From the NCBI GenBank assembly GCA_009780325.1, contig WRAF01000016.1, positions 1 to 45,001 of the forward strand: a DNA stretch of 45,001 bases. The letters run 5' to 3'. Below, one piece after another: positions 18,311 to 27,900 of this stretch. The notes below the pieces were generated by a model that had not been told where the DNA came from, ran no database searches, and was given only the letters and a program-made list of their open reading frames with translations. The translations under genes were made by a program, and so were the position numbers. Position 1 is the first letter of the stretch; every line of letters starts with the position of its first letter. The stretch is from Bacillota bacterium (GTDB lineage Bacteria; Bacillota; Clostridia; Christensenellales; Pumilibacteraceae).

Positions 18311-18352
18311 TTTTAGATGTGCCTTGTAGGTTGCTGAACAGGGCTATTAGTT

Positions 18353-18462
18353 TAAAGAAGAGATTCTTACAGAATGACATAAATTAAAATTGTTTCAATA
18401 AATGTAAAAACTACTCCGCTTAAAACCTAAATTTATGTCATTCTGTAAGAATCTCTTCTTTA
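18353..18462. mobile_element. MITE-like element with 33-bp perfect terminal inverted repeats, copy 4
   Basis: 18353-18385 and 18430-18462 are perfect inverted repeats of 33 bp (outer end TAAAGAAGAGATTCTTACAG), with a 44-bp interior. It encodes no protein. It is the best preserved of at least seven related elements in the window. No clear target duplication is seen. Confidence 0.8.
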
Positions 18463-18526
18463 TAAAACCTATTTTTTCTATACAAAAATTAGTTAAAAGT
18501 TTTTGAAAAATTTTTGTCAAAAACAC

Positions 18527-18556
18527 TTGACATTATATATGCTCATATTATATAAT
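18527..18556 (+). promoter_or_regulatory. Promoter of the vWA/LRR operon
   Basis: TTGACA (18527-18532), 18 nt, TATAAT (18551-18556); the transcript would have a leader of about 105 nt. Confidence 0.7.
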
Positions 18557-18584
18557 TATTATAATTATGTGTTTGGTGTTGTGA

Positions 18585-18629
18585 CATGTTGTATCCAAAA
18601 GCATATTATATACAGTATAATACAACATG
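18585..18629 (+). promoter_or_regulatory. Leader hairpin of the vWA/LRR operon
   Basis: CATGTTG (18585-18591) pairs with CAACATG (18623-18629); inside, TATTATA (18604-18610) pairs with TATAATA (18616-18622). It lies between promoter and ribosome binding site. It could be an RNA structure or, as DNA, a regulator site. Confidence 0.5.
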
Positions 18630-18667
18630 ACTTAATCAAATACTATCATTATTAGGAGGGGAGTGTT

Positions 18668-19705
18668 ATGAAAAAAGACCAACTTTTCAAAAAGTACTAT
18701 AGTCGATTAAGAGGTGAGGGCTTGATAAAAAGCTTGATCTGGGGTGCTATAGCGGGTTTTGCTTTGGGCGCTGCTTTTGCTTTTATTGCAATAGGATTTA
18801 ACAGCTTTGCAAGTTTTACCAATTATGAAAACTCAGGACTAATGGTTCTTTGGATTTCATTAGGGGTTTGGGGCGGCGTTACTGTTATTTCTATGCCATT
18901 GTTTTATTTGCTGCTTTTTAAGCCTGATGCAAATCAAATTGCTGCCCGTATTGACCGTACTGGGTTAGAAGAGCGTTTGATTACGATGCAGGAGCTAAAG
19001 GATGATGATTCATACTTGGCTACTATTCAAAGAGAGGATGCAAAAGAAAAACTGACCACGGTCAGCCCTAAAAAAATCAGAATTAAGGCGTTTATGCTTG
19101 TCCCCACCATTATTGCTGCTGTATTGATGGCGATTTTTGCTACTTCTGTTGTTGTTGCAAACGTGACTGTTGAGAGCCCCGTTGCTTGGAATAGTTATGT
19201 GACCTTTGAAGAAGAACAGCGTGACCCTGTTGACCCTATTTTTATATATTTTACGATTGAATATTTAGTGATGGGCGGCGGCTTTATTGAGGGAGATGTG
19301 TTTCAAGTAATTGTGGAAGGTGAACATGGAAGACAAGTAACGGCTACTCCTTTAGCCGGCAGTCTTTTTAATGAATGGATATTTTGCATGGATGAAATTT
19401 TAAGCCAAAATCCTGTCAGAAGAGAAATGAATGTAAGATGGAATATTGTGTTAATGGCAGAATTTCAGCCTGAGGGTGATCCTAGTGATGAGCCGTCTCC
19501 TCCGCCTCCTGATCCTGATCCTGATCCAGACGAAAGAGAGTTTGATCCTGATGCTATTTTAAATGGGATGGATAATTTTAGAGAAGATGAAGCGGCATTT
19601 AGGCAAGCTATGGCAGAGGCTTTGGCAATTATAGCTGCGGGCGGTGATATTCCTGTTAGCTTGCGTATTATGCTTGAAGCATATTTAGCACTTTTAGCGG
19701 CTTAG
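18668..19705 (+). CDS. Membrane protein with InlB-like repeat, first gene of vWA operon
   Basis: 345 residues. Three hydrophobic segments (about 22-46, 58-85 and 142-166); between the second and third, a cytoplasmic stretch (IAARIDRTGLEERLITMQEL) recalls the start of DUF4175-type proteins that accompany BatA/vWA genes. An extracytoplasmic part of about 100 residues follows, with ATPLAGSLFNEWIF...LMAEF, a divergent InlB-type beta repeat like those at the end of the giant lipoprotein, then a Pro/Asp linker (about 275-295) and a helical tail. AGGAGGGGAG lies directly upstream of the ATG. As first gene of the operon it may be a membrane partner of the vWA proteins; this is inference from position. 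Confidence 0.6.
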   Translation: MKKDQLFKKYYSRLRGEGLIKSLIWGAIAGFALGAAFAFIAIGFNSFASFTNYENSGLMVLWISLGVWGGVTVISMPLFYLLLFKPDANQIAARIDRTGLEERLITMQELKDDDSYLATIQREDAKEKLTTVSPKKIRIKAFMLVPTIIAAVLMAIFATSVVVANVTVESPVAWNSYVTFEEEQRDPVDPIFIYFTIEYLVMGGGFIEGDVFQVIVEGEHGRQVTATPLAGSLFNEWIFCMDEILSQNPVRREMNVRWNIVLMAEFQPEGDPSDEPSPPPPDPDPDPDEREFDPDAILNGMDNFREDEAAFRQAMAEALAIIAAGGDIPVSLRIMLEAYLALLAA

Positions 19706-19803
19706 AATAACAGAGCAGTCATACATTTTGACTAGTATATATGGGTATCCTAAATAGTATATATAGGCTGACCATATTAAATTAAAGGAGAGAAACAACA
19801 TCT

Positions 19804-21858
19804 ATGGATATGCGTTGGATTTTCCCGTTGGGGTTATTGGGATTATTGGGGCTGTTGGTGCTAATCATCATATATTTATTGAAGCCAAATTACCAGCAGA
19901 AATATATTTCTAGTACACATATTTGGAAACTGAGTCTGCAATATAGAAGAAAAAAGATTCCTGTCAGTAAAATTACTAATTTATTGATTGTTCTTTGTCA
20001 AATTTTGATAATTACTATTGGTGCGTTTGCATTGACTAGACCTTTTGTCGCAGATGCTGTGCCTCCTCCGACAAATGAAACAATTTTTATCATTGATTCT
20101 TCAGCAAACATGAGGGCGCACCAAGGTGACGGAATAACTAGATTTGACAGAGCATTGGATCAAGTTAGGATTATGGGGACTCAAGTTTTAGATAGTGAGG
20201 AGTATTTGACAATTATTTTAGCGGGGCAAACTGCAGAACCTATAATAACAAGAGTGGCTGGACCATCGGGCATTGCTGCATTAGGGCAGGCAATAACAAA
20301 TTTAGGGCAAGAGGGTGCAGGTTTTGGAAATGGTGATATTAATGGTGCTATGACTTTAGCAGAAAGATTTTTAAATGAAAATCCTTCTGCGGATATTACT
20401 TTGTTTACAGCTACTACATTTGAAAACACGGATAGTGCGGTTAATATAGTTAATGTATCAAGAATAAGCGAGGCTGTGCATGGAGATTTTAGAGAGTGGA
20501 ATGCTACTATTTTAAATGCGTCGGCAAGAGTGGACGGCAATTTATATAGGTTTGCTGTTGAGGTAGCAAGCTTTAATATGAATTTTGAATTGCCAGTGAC
20601 TATAACGGTTTTTAATGCAAGAGGATTTGATATTGCTCCGGGAAGCACTGTGACTGAAACAGTGGTAGTTAATCTTATAAATAATGAGCCTAGCACAGTG
20701 CATTTTAATGAACTGGGGATATATGGATTTGAAAGCGCAAGGATAACCATTGAGGCGGATGATTCATTTAGTTATGACAATGAGTTTTGGGTTTTTAGCG
20801 GCGGAAATGAGGTTATTAGAATATTATATGTCACGCCAGAGGCAAGCATTTTTCAAAGAGCGTCGCTTGTAGGACTAATGGGTGCGCTTTCGTCAAGATG
20901 GAGTATTGATTTTTCTATTATGTCTATGGGTCAGATATATGATGATTTGGATGGTCAAGTTCCTGATAATTATGATTTTTATATATTTGAGTATCAAATG
21001 CCAAGGTATTTGCCAGAGAGGGGGGCTGTGCTGCTTATAACCGGCGGACCTAATATTGATGGGCGAGGCAGTCGTGATGCTCCTGCAAATTCTGGTGTGG
21101 TATTTTTAGAAGATATTGATAGAACTAATGCACTTGCTCCTGCAATAGAAAATAGGCTTTTTGCAGATACACCGGGGCATTTATTAAATGGGGTTAATCC
21201 GGGAAATATAATTGTTAATAGTTTTAGAAATGTTGCGGCTCCTGCTGAATTTGTTAATTATTTATACATAAGAGGCGAAGTGGGCGGAGAAATTGTTACT
21301 CATCCTATGCTGATGGTTAAAAATACGCCTGATTCTAGGATTGCGGTTAAATCATTTGCTACATTGTTTTCAAACATTAGTATGGGCGTTGACTGGCCGA
21401 TGATTATGTTTAATCTTATGGAACTTTTCTTTCCTGTGACATTATCTAGATATACTTTTGAGATTGGTGATTATTTAACATTTGATCAAAGCAGTGCAGT
21501 ATTCAATGAGATTAGACCTAGTATCACTATTGCTAGTGCAGGCGAATCAGAAGTTTTTGATACATTGCCGTACGATATACGCTTAAATAATCTAGGGCAT
21601 CATAGAATTATTCAAAGACTTGATTCGGGAGTTGTGATGACAGGGATTAATGTAGGCGACGATCGAGAAACAGTAATTGAAAACTTTTTCGTAAGAATAC
21701 CGTCCTCACAAAGCAATTTTTTGCTTGTAACTGAATTTATAGAGCCAGTTTTCCCAGAACCGCCTAGATTAGACTATGATATTTATCTGCTTTTAGGTCT
21801 TGCATTGTTTGGGTTATTGTTTGTTGAAAGATTGCTTGCAATGTCAAAAAGCTTTTAA
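19804..21858 (+). CDS. BatA-type membrane protein with degenerate vWA domain
   Basis: 684 residues. The N-terminus (1-85) is a BatA-type module: a membrane segment (about 8-25), a basic region YRRKKIPVSKITNLL and a second segment (about 58-78). A von Willebrand A-like domain follows (about 93-220). Its metal site reads DSSAN (98-102) where DxSxS is expected, so the last serine is Asn. Then come beta-rich domains (about 225-640) and a C-terminal membrane segment (about 660-678). BatA proteins typically work with MoxR ATPases and other vWA proteins in envelope or metal-related assembly; no MoxR gene is present here. AAGGAG lies 14 nt before the ATG; an ATG two codons later is an alternative start. 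It is followed by the next gene after 27 nt. Confidence 0.75.
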   Translation: MDMRWIFPLGLLGLLGLLVLIIIYLLKPNYQQKYISSTHIWKLSLQYRRKKIPVSKITNLLIVLCQILIITIGAFALTRPFVADAVPPPTNETIFIIDSSANMRAHQGDGITRFDRALDQVRIMGTQVLDSEEYLTIILAGQTAEPIITRVAGPSGIAALGQAITNLGQEGAGFGNGDINGAMTLAERFLNENPSADITLFTATTFENTDSAVNIVNVSRISEAVHGDFREWNATILNASARVDGNLYRFAVEVASFNMNFELPVTITVFNARGFDIAPGSTVTETVVVNLINNEPSTVHFNELGIYGFESARITIEADDSFSYDNEFWVFSGGNEVIRILYVTPEASIFQRASLVGLMGALSSRWSIDFSIMSMGQIYDDLDGQVPDNYDFYIFEYQMPRYLPERGAVLLITGGPNIDGRGSRDAPANSGVVFLEDIDRTNALAPAIENRLFADTPGHLLNGVNPGNIIVNSFRNVAAPAEFVNYLYIRGEVGGEIVTHPMLMVKNTPDSRIAVKSFATLFSNISMGVDWPMIMFNLMELFFPVTLSRYTFEIGDYLTFDQSSAVFNEIRPSITIASAGESEVFDTLPYDIRLNNLGHHRIIQRLDSGVVMTGINVGDDRETVIENFFVRIPSSQSNFLLVTEFIEPVFPEPPRLDYDIYLLLGLALFGLLFVERLLAMSKSF

Positions 21859-21885
21859 AAAGCTTTATAAAAGGAGGAGAGAGTT

Positions 21886-24800
21886 ATGTCAAATTTAAGA
21901 ATCGCATTAGGAAGCGAGTGGAGCGGGTGGCTTTGGTTTTTGCTTGTTCCTTTAATTGCTATTGCTTTAATATTGTTTTTTAGAGTAGGAGCAAAACAAA
22001 GAAAAACTAGATACCGTATTATATCGCTAGTACTGCATATTTCTGTGGCAGTTTTAAGTGTAGCAATTTTAACTGGGCTTACCTTTGCTTATGATATTCC
22101 TTATGATAATAATGAATTGATAATATTGGTGGATGTATCCGGCAGTGTAAATTTAGAGTTAAACAGAGATGGCATGAATGATAGTCAATTTTTGAATTCT
22201 GAGCAATTTATTCAGTCTGCACAAGGCAGGAAAAATGCGTTTATCAGGCAAATTATTTCTGCAAATTCGGATGGCAATTTTAGAGTTGGTATTGTATTAT
22301 TTGCAAGAAATCAATTTTTAGCTGCTCCGCTAACTAGTAATTCTGAGCTTGCTTTCAATCAATATATAGATGCGATATTGCATCCTCCTCAACATCTTGA
22401 TACAAGGGCTACTAATATTGCTGCAGCGTTGTCTTTTGCAAGAGATCAATTTGAAAATCCATTAGCTGCTAGAAAAGTAGTGCTGCTTACTGACGGATTA
22501 GAAACTGACGGGACGGCAGGAGTTGCTTTGACTACTTTGCTTGCAGAGCATATTGTAGTTGATGTGGTGCATTTTGAAGGTGATTATATTGGTGATGAGG
22601 TGCAAATCAATGGTATCAGAATGCCTGGTACGGCTGTTATGGTTGGTGAGACTGTTAGTATTGATGTGACATTGCAAAGTTCATTTCAAGGCAATGTGAA
22701 TTTAACTATATTCAACAATAATATAGCGGGTGATACTGTTGTTGTTTCATTGCCGGGCGGCATTTATACTACAAGCATTGATCATACTTTTACTACACCT
22801 GGGGCGCAACAGTTATTATTTAGAATAGAAAGCGGTGCTGATCGTTTATCGCAAAACAATCAATTTTATCATTATTTCTTTATTGATGTGTATGACACAA
22901 TATTGATTATTGACCAAAATGGTGAGGGGGAAAATCTTCAGCATTTATTAAATAGAAATGAAGATAGTTTTAGTGTTCCTGTTGAACGCATGGACATTAA
23001 CAATGAAAATTTGCCAAGAGATATAAGAGCATTATCACGCTTTGACCAGGTTATTTTAGTTAATATCGCTAATAGGGATATGCCTGATGGTTTTGATGAA
23101 TTGCTTCATGAATATGTTTATATAAGAGGCGGCGGGTTGTTGGTAATCGGCGGAAATATTCCAAACACAGAAGATCCAAATGCATTTTGTCCTGAGGATT
23201 TAAATCCGCATGGAGTTCCGTCTTTATTGCAAGAAATGCTTCCTGTTCAGGCAGAAGAGTATTGGCCTCCGCTTTCGCTTATGATTGTTTTAGATGTTAG
23301 CGGCAGTATGAACCATGTAGACAATCCTCAAGCAAATCCATTATCTAGAATTGCAATAGCAAGACTTGCTACTATAGCCGCAATGAGGGCATTGTCGCAC
23401 AGAGATTATGTTGGTATAATCACATTTTCTAATGCGCCTAATTTAATTGCTCCGCTTACTCCTATTCCACAAACAGGACCAATTGAAGATAGAGTCAGAG
23501 CCATCACTGCAGCTGGCGGCACAAATTATGCACCTGCATTGCGTATGGCAAACCAGCATATTATGGCTGATAGAAATGTCCAAAATAGGCATATTATGTT
23601 TATAACAGACGGTGAACCTACTGATGACGGCGGATTACCTGTTTCGTTTCCTTATTTAGATGCGATTAGAAACAACGAAGTTACATTTTCAGTTGTTTCG
23701 ATTATGGGTGCGGCTGATGGTCCTGCAATAAATACGGTTACATATATGGTGCGTAGGGCAAATAATCCAAATGTAGATTATAATGATTTTTTGTTTATCA
23801 ATAGAGATATAGGAAGATTAACAGATTATATCAGAGCAAGTCTTGAAATTCCTGCAATTAGAGATGTAGTATTTGAAACCTTTCATCCTTCAGTTAATTC
23901 TGCTACTGTTGAGACAGCGGGGTTAGATCATAATATCACAGGTGCTCCGCATAGTTTGATACCGCCGCTGCATGGATTTGTTGGTACTAGGGCAAAGACT
24001 GCTACTAATGAGAATGCTTTAGTCATGCCGCTCTCAGGTCCCTTTGGTATCCCCATTTATACACGGTGGAGGTTTGGGCAAGGCAGGGTAGGTGCTTTTA
24101 CTTCTGATTTGAGTGGATTAGCTGGATCATTCTCAGATGAATTTATGGATCATAATCATGTCACATATGGTGAGGTAGGACCAATTCTTATAGAAAGAAT
24201 TGTCAGAGGATTGTTGCCTTCTCATGATATTCAAGTGACTGACCTTAGTCCTCAGTTTACTCCGCAAAACTTTAATGTGCATGCGGCTATCAATACCGTG
24301 ACACCTAATATCCAAATTGAAAGCATTGAAATAACTGTGACAGATGTCACACTAACTGATGGAACTATGATTGACGGCTTGTTGGTGCTAGACAGGGAGC
24401 GTGCTCAGCCGTTTACTATTAATGTAAGTATACCTGCAGTTGGACTTATTACAGCTAATTTTGAGTTTCCTGATACAGGTATTTTTCAAATTAGAACTGT
24501 GCAAACAAATATTGACGGAACAGTTTTTGATAATGTGCAATATAAGATATTTTCATATTCAAGTGAATTTAATGCTTTTGACAGCCCTGAAAGAGGCGTA
24601 ACTTTATTAGAAGCTTTAGCGTCGCAAGCACATAGAGGCGGCGGGCGCATGGTTAGCAGTGGTGCTCATCGTGTTTATGATGATAATGGCAATTATAGTT
24701 ATGTTCCTGGAGCTGAATATGTGCTTAGAGATATTGAATGGGTAGCAAGTGTTGTGTTTGATCCAAGGACTGTATTTTTAATCATCATAATATCATTTTT

Positions 24801-24906
24801 CTTAATTGATATTGCTGTTAGAAAATTCAAATTCAAATGGCCGTGGGAAATTGTTAGAGATAGAAGAATTAAAAAACAACTTGATGGTCAAAGAACGGCT
24901 GAATAA
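21886..24906 (+). CDS. Membrane protein with two vWA domains
   Basis: 1006 residues. Two membrane segments at the N-terminus (about 13-33 and 45-67), vWA domain 1 with intact MIDAS DVSGS (83-87), TN in RATNIAAALSFA and VVLLTDGLETDG. A glutamine-amidotransferase-like Rossmann region follows (about 338-425, TILIIDQ and GGGLLVIGG) without a visible Cys-His-Glu triad, then vWA domain 2 with LDVSGSM (about 468-474), GGTNYAPAL and IMFITDGEP. Beta domains and a C-terminal membrane segment (about 961-980) complete it, with a short basic cytoplasmic tail. The layout matches large vWA proteins in BatA operons. GGAGGAGA precedes the ATG. Both MIDAS sites are complete, so metal-dependent binding of a partner is plausible. 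Confidence 0.8.
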   Translation: MSNLRIALGSEWSGWLWFLLVPLIAIALILFFRVGAKQRKTRYRIISLVLHISVAVLSVAILTGLTFAYDIPYDNNELIILVDVSGSVNLELNRDGMNDSQFLNSEQFIQSAQGRKNAFIRQIISANSDGNFRVGIVLFARNQFLAAPLTSNSELAFNQYIDAILHPPQHLDTRATNIAAALSFARDQFENPLAARKVVLLTDGLETDGTAGVALTTLLAEHIVVDVVHFEGDYIGDEVQINGIRMPGTAVMVGETVSIDVTLQSSFQGNVNLTIFNNNIAGDTVVVSLPGGIYTTSIDHTFTTPGAQQLLFRIESGADRLSQNNQFYHYFFIDVYDTILIIDQNGEGENLQHLLNRNEDSFSVPVERMDINNENLPRDIRALSRFDQVILVNIANRDMPDGFDELLHEYVYIRGGGLLVIGGNIPNTEDPNAFCPEDLNPHGVPSLLQEMLPVQAEEYWPPLSLMIVLDVSGSMNHVDNPQANPLSRIAIARLATIAAMRALSHRDYVGIITFSNAPNLIAPLTPIPQTGPIEDRVRAITAAGGTNYAPALRMANQHIMADRNVQNRHIMFITDGEPTDDGGLPVSFPYLDAIRNNEVTFSVVSIMGAADGPAINTVTYMVRRANNPNVDYNDFLFINRDIGRLTDYIRASLEIPAIRDVVFETFHPSVNSATVETAGLDHNITGAPHSLIPPLHGFVGTRAKTATNENALVMPLSGPFGIPIYTRWRFGQGRVGAFTSDLSGLAGSFSDEFMDHNHVTYGEVGPILIERIVRGLLPSHDIQVTDLSPQFTPQNFNVHAAINTVTPNIQIESIEITVTDVTLTDGTMIDGLLVLDRERAQPFTINVSIPAVGLITANFEFPDTGIFQIRTVQTNIDGTVFDNVQYKIFSYSSEFNAFDSPERGVTLLEALASQAHRGGGRMVSSGAHRVYDDNGNYSYVPGAEYVLRDIEWVASVVFDPRTVFLIIIISFFLIDIAVRKFKFKWPWEIVRDRRIKKQLDGQRTAE

Positions 24907-24981
24907 ACTATAATACTATAAATATGTTTTTTAACTTTTTATAGCGGTAATAGTAAATATAATATAATAGGAGAGATTGAT

Positions 24982-27900
24982 ATGAAAAAAATTAATTCAT
25001 TAACTAAAAGAAAAAAAATTGCCAAATATTTTGTGTGTGCATTTATTGCTATTAGCATGATGATGGGTATGCTTGTGGCGTTTAGTGCTTGCGGTGGAAT
25101 GCAACATTTGATTACTCCTACAGATTTAGAATTTGATGGACCAGCAAATGTTTTGTCATGGTCTGAGGTTCCGTATTCAACGGGCGGTTATCAAATCAGA
25201 ATTATTGGCGGGGGTGAGATTACGACGATTGATTTAGATGAGTATGAGAGTTATGTATATATGTGTCGTATCTGCGGCTGGATTTATGACGGTCCTCTTA
25301 GGGACCCAGCAACTGGTGAGTCGTTGGTTCCTCATACTTGCGAGCATTGCGTGGAAAATTGCGATAGTGATTTAGATAACTATCTAGACTGCCAGATTTG
25401 CAACCCTGAAGAAAGTCATTTTGTGCGCACTCAAAGAAGAGGCACTCCAAATTGGGTTGAGCTGCCTTTGCTAGGGTCTGGTACATTTCATTTGAGTGTT
25501 AGAGCCATAACTATTGACCATAGATTTTTTAGAGATTCTGAGTGGTCTAGTCCGTTAGAAATTTATCTTGCTAGAACATCAGGTATGACATACAGACGCA
25601 TAAACAACGGCACAGAGTATGAGCTAACAAGCATAGGTACGGCTGGTAATAATATTACTGTTGCATCATATCATAATGGATTACCAGTTACTAGTATAGG
25701 CGACAGTGCGTTTAGGAGTATAAACAGATTAAATAGAATTGTATTAGGTTCTAATATAAGAAGAATAGGATCTCATGCATTTGCAAATGCAATGTTGTTA
25801 GAAGAAGTTTTGTTGCCGCATGGTCTTGAATTTATTGGCAACAACGCTTTTCAAGCCAATGTTTCTTTATCAAGCATTGATATTCCTAATACTGTTACGC
25901 ATATAGGACAGCATGCTTTTAATGGATCAGGGCTTGTTGAGGTAAGGCTTCCGCCTAATTTGACTAGTATATCAAGTCAGCTTTTTTCTAACGCATTAAT
26001 GTTAGAACGTGTTTCTGGCGGCGCAAGGGTAGAGACAATTGGCACGCTTGCTTTTAGCGGCACTGTCAACTTAAATCATATTGAACTATCAAGTTCTTTA
26101 AGAAACATTGAAAGACTTGCATTTCAGAATTCTGGGATAACTAAGATTGAAATACCTCATGGTATAAATCGTATAGGTCGTGATGCGTTTACTAATGCTC
26201 GTGAGCTAAATAGTATTAGTATACCTAATAGTGTTACATCTATTGGAATAGGTGCATTTAGAAATACTGCAATTTGGAATAATAGCGATACTGAATATGG
26301 TTTGATTTATGTAGATGGTTGGGTTGTAGGCGGACATGATAATACAATTGAATTTGCAACTGTATCAGCAGGCACTAGAGGTATAGCAGAAACTGCATTT
26401 AGAACATTTACTAGCCTTAGTGATATTTCGCTTCCTGATTCCCTTATGCACATTAATAGTGGGGCTTTTGGTTCAACAGCAACTGCGGATGCGGCTTCTA
26501 ATACTGCATTATGGACTAGTCAAGCTGCAAATCTAGCTAATCACTTTATATACGCAGACGATTGGCTTATTGCAAGTACAAATTCAGCAAGACTTGATAT
26601 AACTTTAAGAAGAGGGATTGTAGGCATTGCGGATGGTGCGTTGCGTGGGCATAGCCATTTGACTAATATTGTTTATGAAGGGCAAGGTGCTGGCTTTAAT
26701 GATCCTGCGATTATTCCTGAAGGAGTAAGAAGTATCGGAGATTTTGCTTTTTCTGGGGCATTTATTGATAGTAATAGAAATGAAATTTTTATTGGTGTGA
26801 CTAATTCACTTAGAAACTATCAAAGATTTATGACTATTAATTTGCCTTCTACATTAAGACATATTGGTGAGTCTGCTTTTGATAGTACATCAGTTAGGCG
26901 TGCTGAGGTACATGAACTTACTGAACAGACAAGAATTGTATATGCCGGTCTTATAGATTTTAGTATACCAGAAAATTTGGAAAGTGTAGGCAGGTTTGCT
27001 TTTGCTCGTATGAGATCTATGACAGAAATTACTATTCCTGATACTCTAACAGAAATACCTGAAGGTATCTTTTTTGCCAATAGAGATCTTGAAACTGTTT
27101 ATATTCATGATGGCATAACAAGCATAGGAGCTGAAGCTTTTTCTACTACTACTGGGTTAAAAAATTTCGGGGTGCCTGAAAATGGTATAGTAGAAGGGGT
27201 TGTTATCCCTAATACTGTCACTCATATAGGAAGAAGAGCATTTCTTGGTTCTGGTATAGAGGGTGTGGTACTGCCTAATAATATTACTGTAATTGAAGAT
27301 GAAGTGTTTAGATATTCTAATATAAGGTATGTAGATATATTTGAAGGTGTCACAAGCATAGGCTATGCAGCGTTTATGGCAACAGACATCAATACTATCA
27401 CATTGCCAAGCACTTTAAGGATAATTGGTGATAGAGTTTTCTTCCATGCTATTCATTTGCATACTATTCATGTTCCTGAAGGTGTCACAAGAATTGGTGA
27501 TAGAGTTTTCCAAGGCTCATTTAGATTGCATAATGTGACATTGCCAAGCACCTTAAGGACAATAGGCGACTTTGCTTTTGCACAAACTCAAAATATGTCA
27601 AGTATTGTTATACCAGAAGGTGTGACACATATAGGCAGATATTCGTTCTTTGGTAATCATCAATTACAGCATATATCACTTCCTAGTACACTTTTAGGAA
27701 TTGGTGAATATGCTTTTGCTAATAGCAACAGATTGCCAAGTGTGACTTTAGGGCCCAATGTACAAGGGATTGGTCCTCATGCATTTTGGGGTACTTCAAA
27801 TTTAACAATTTATTCTTCTAGATCATGGCGTGGTGATTATTGGTCAGTACATTGGAATTCTTCTCTTCGTCCTGTTGTATGGGATAGCATTATCTCTGAA

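Larger units (their letters stand above)
17882..18667. other. Intergenic region with tandem hairpin modules and a MITE
   Basis: 786 nt: terminator (17901-17942), three head-to-tail hairpin modules (17945-18310), a MITE-like element with perfect ends (18353-18462), a promoter (18527-18556) and a leader hairpin (18585-18629). An open frame at 18190-18387 runs through the repeats and is not believed to be a gene. Confidence 0.75.

Noticed and set aside
18190-18387. Forward ORF of 65 residues in the hairpin-module region
   Set aside because: It runs through repeated hairpins and into a MITE-like end, and has no ribosome binding site.
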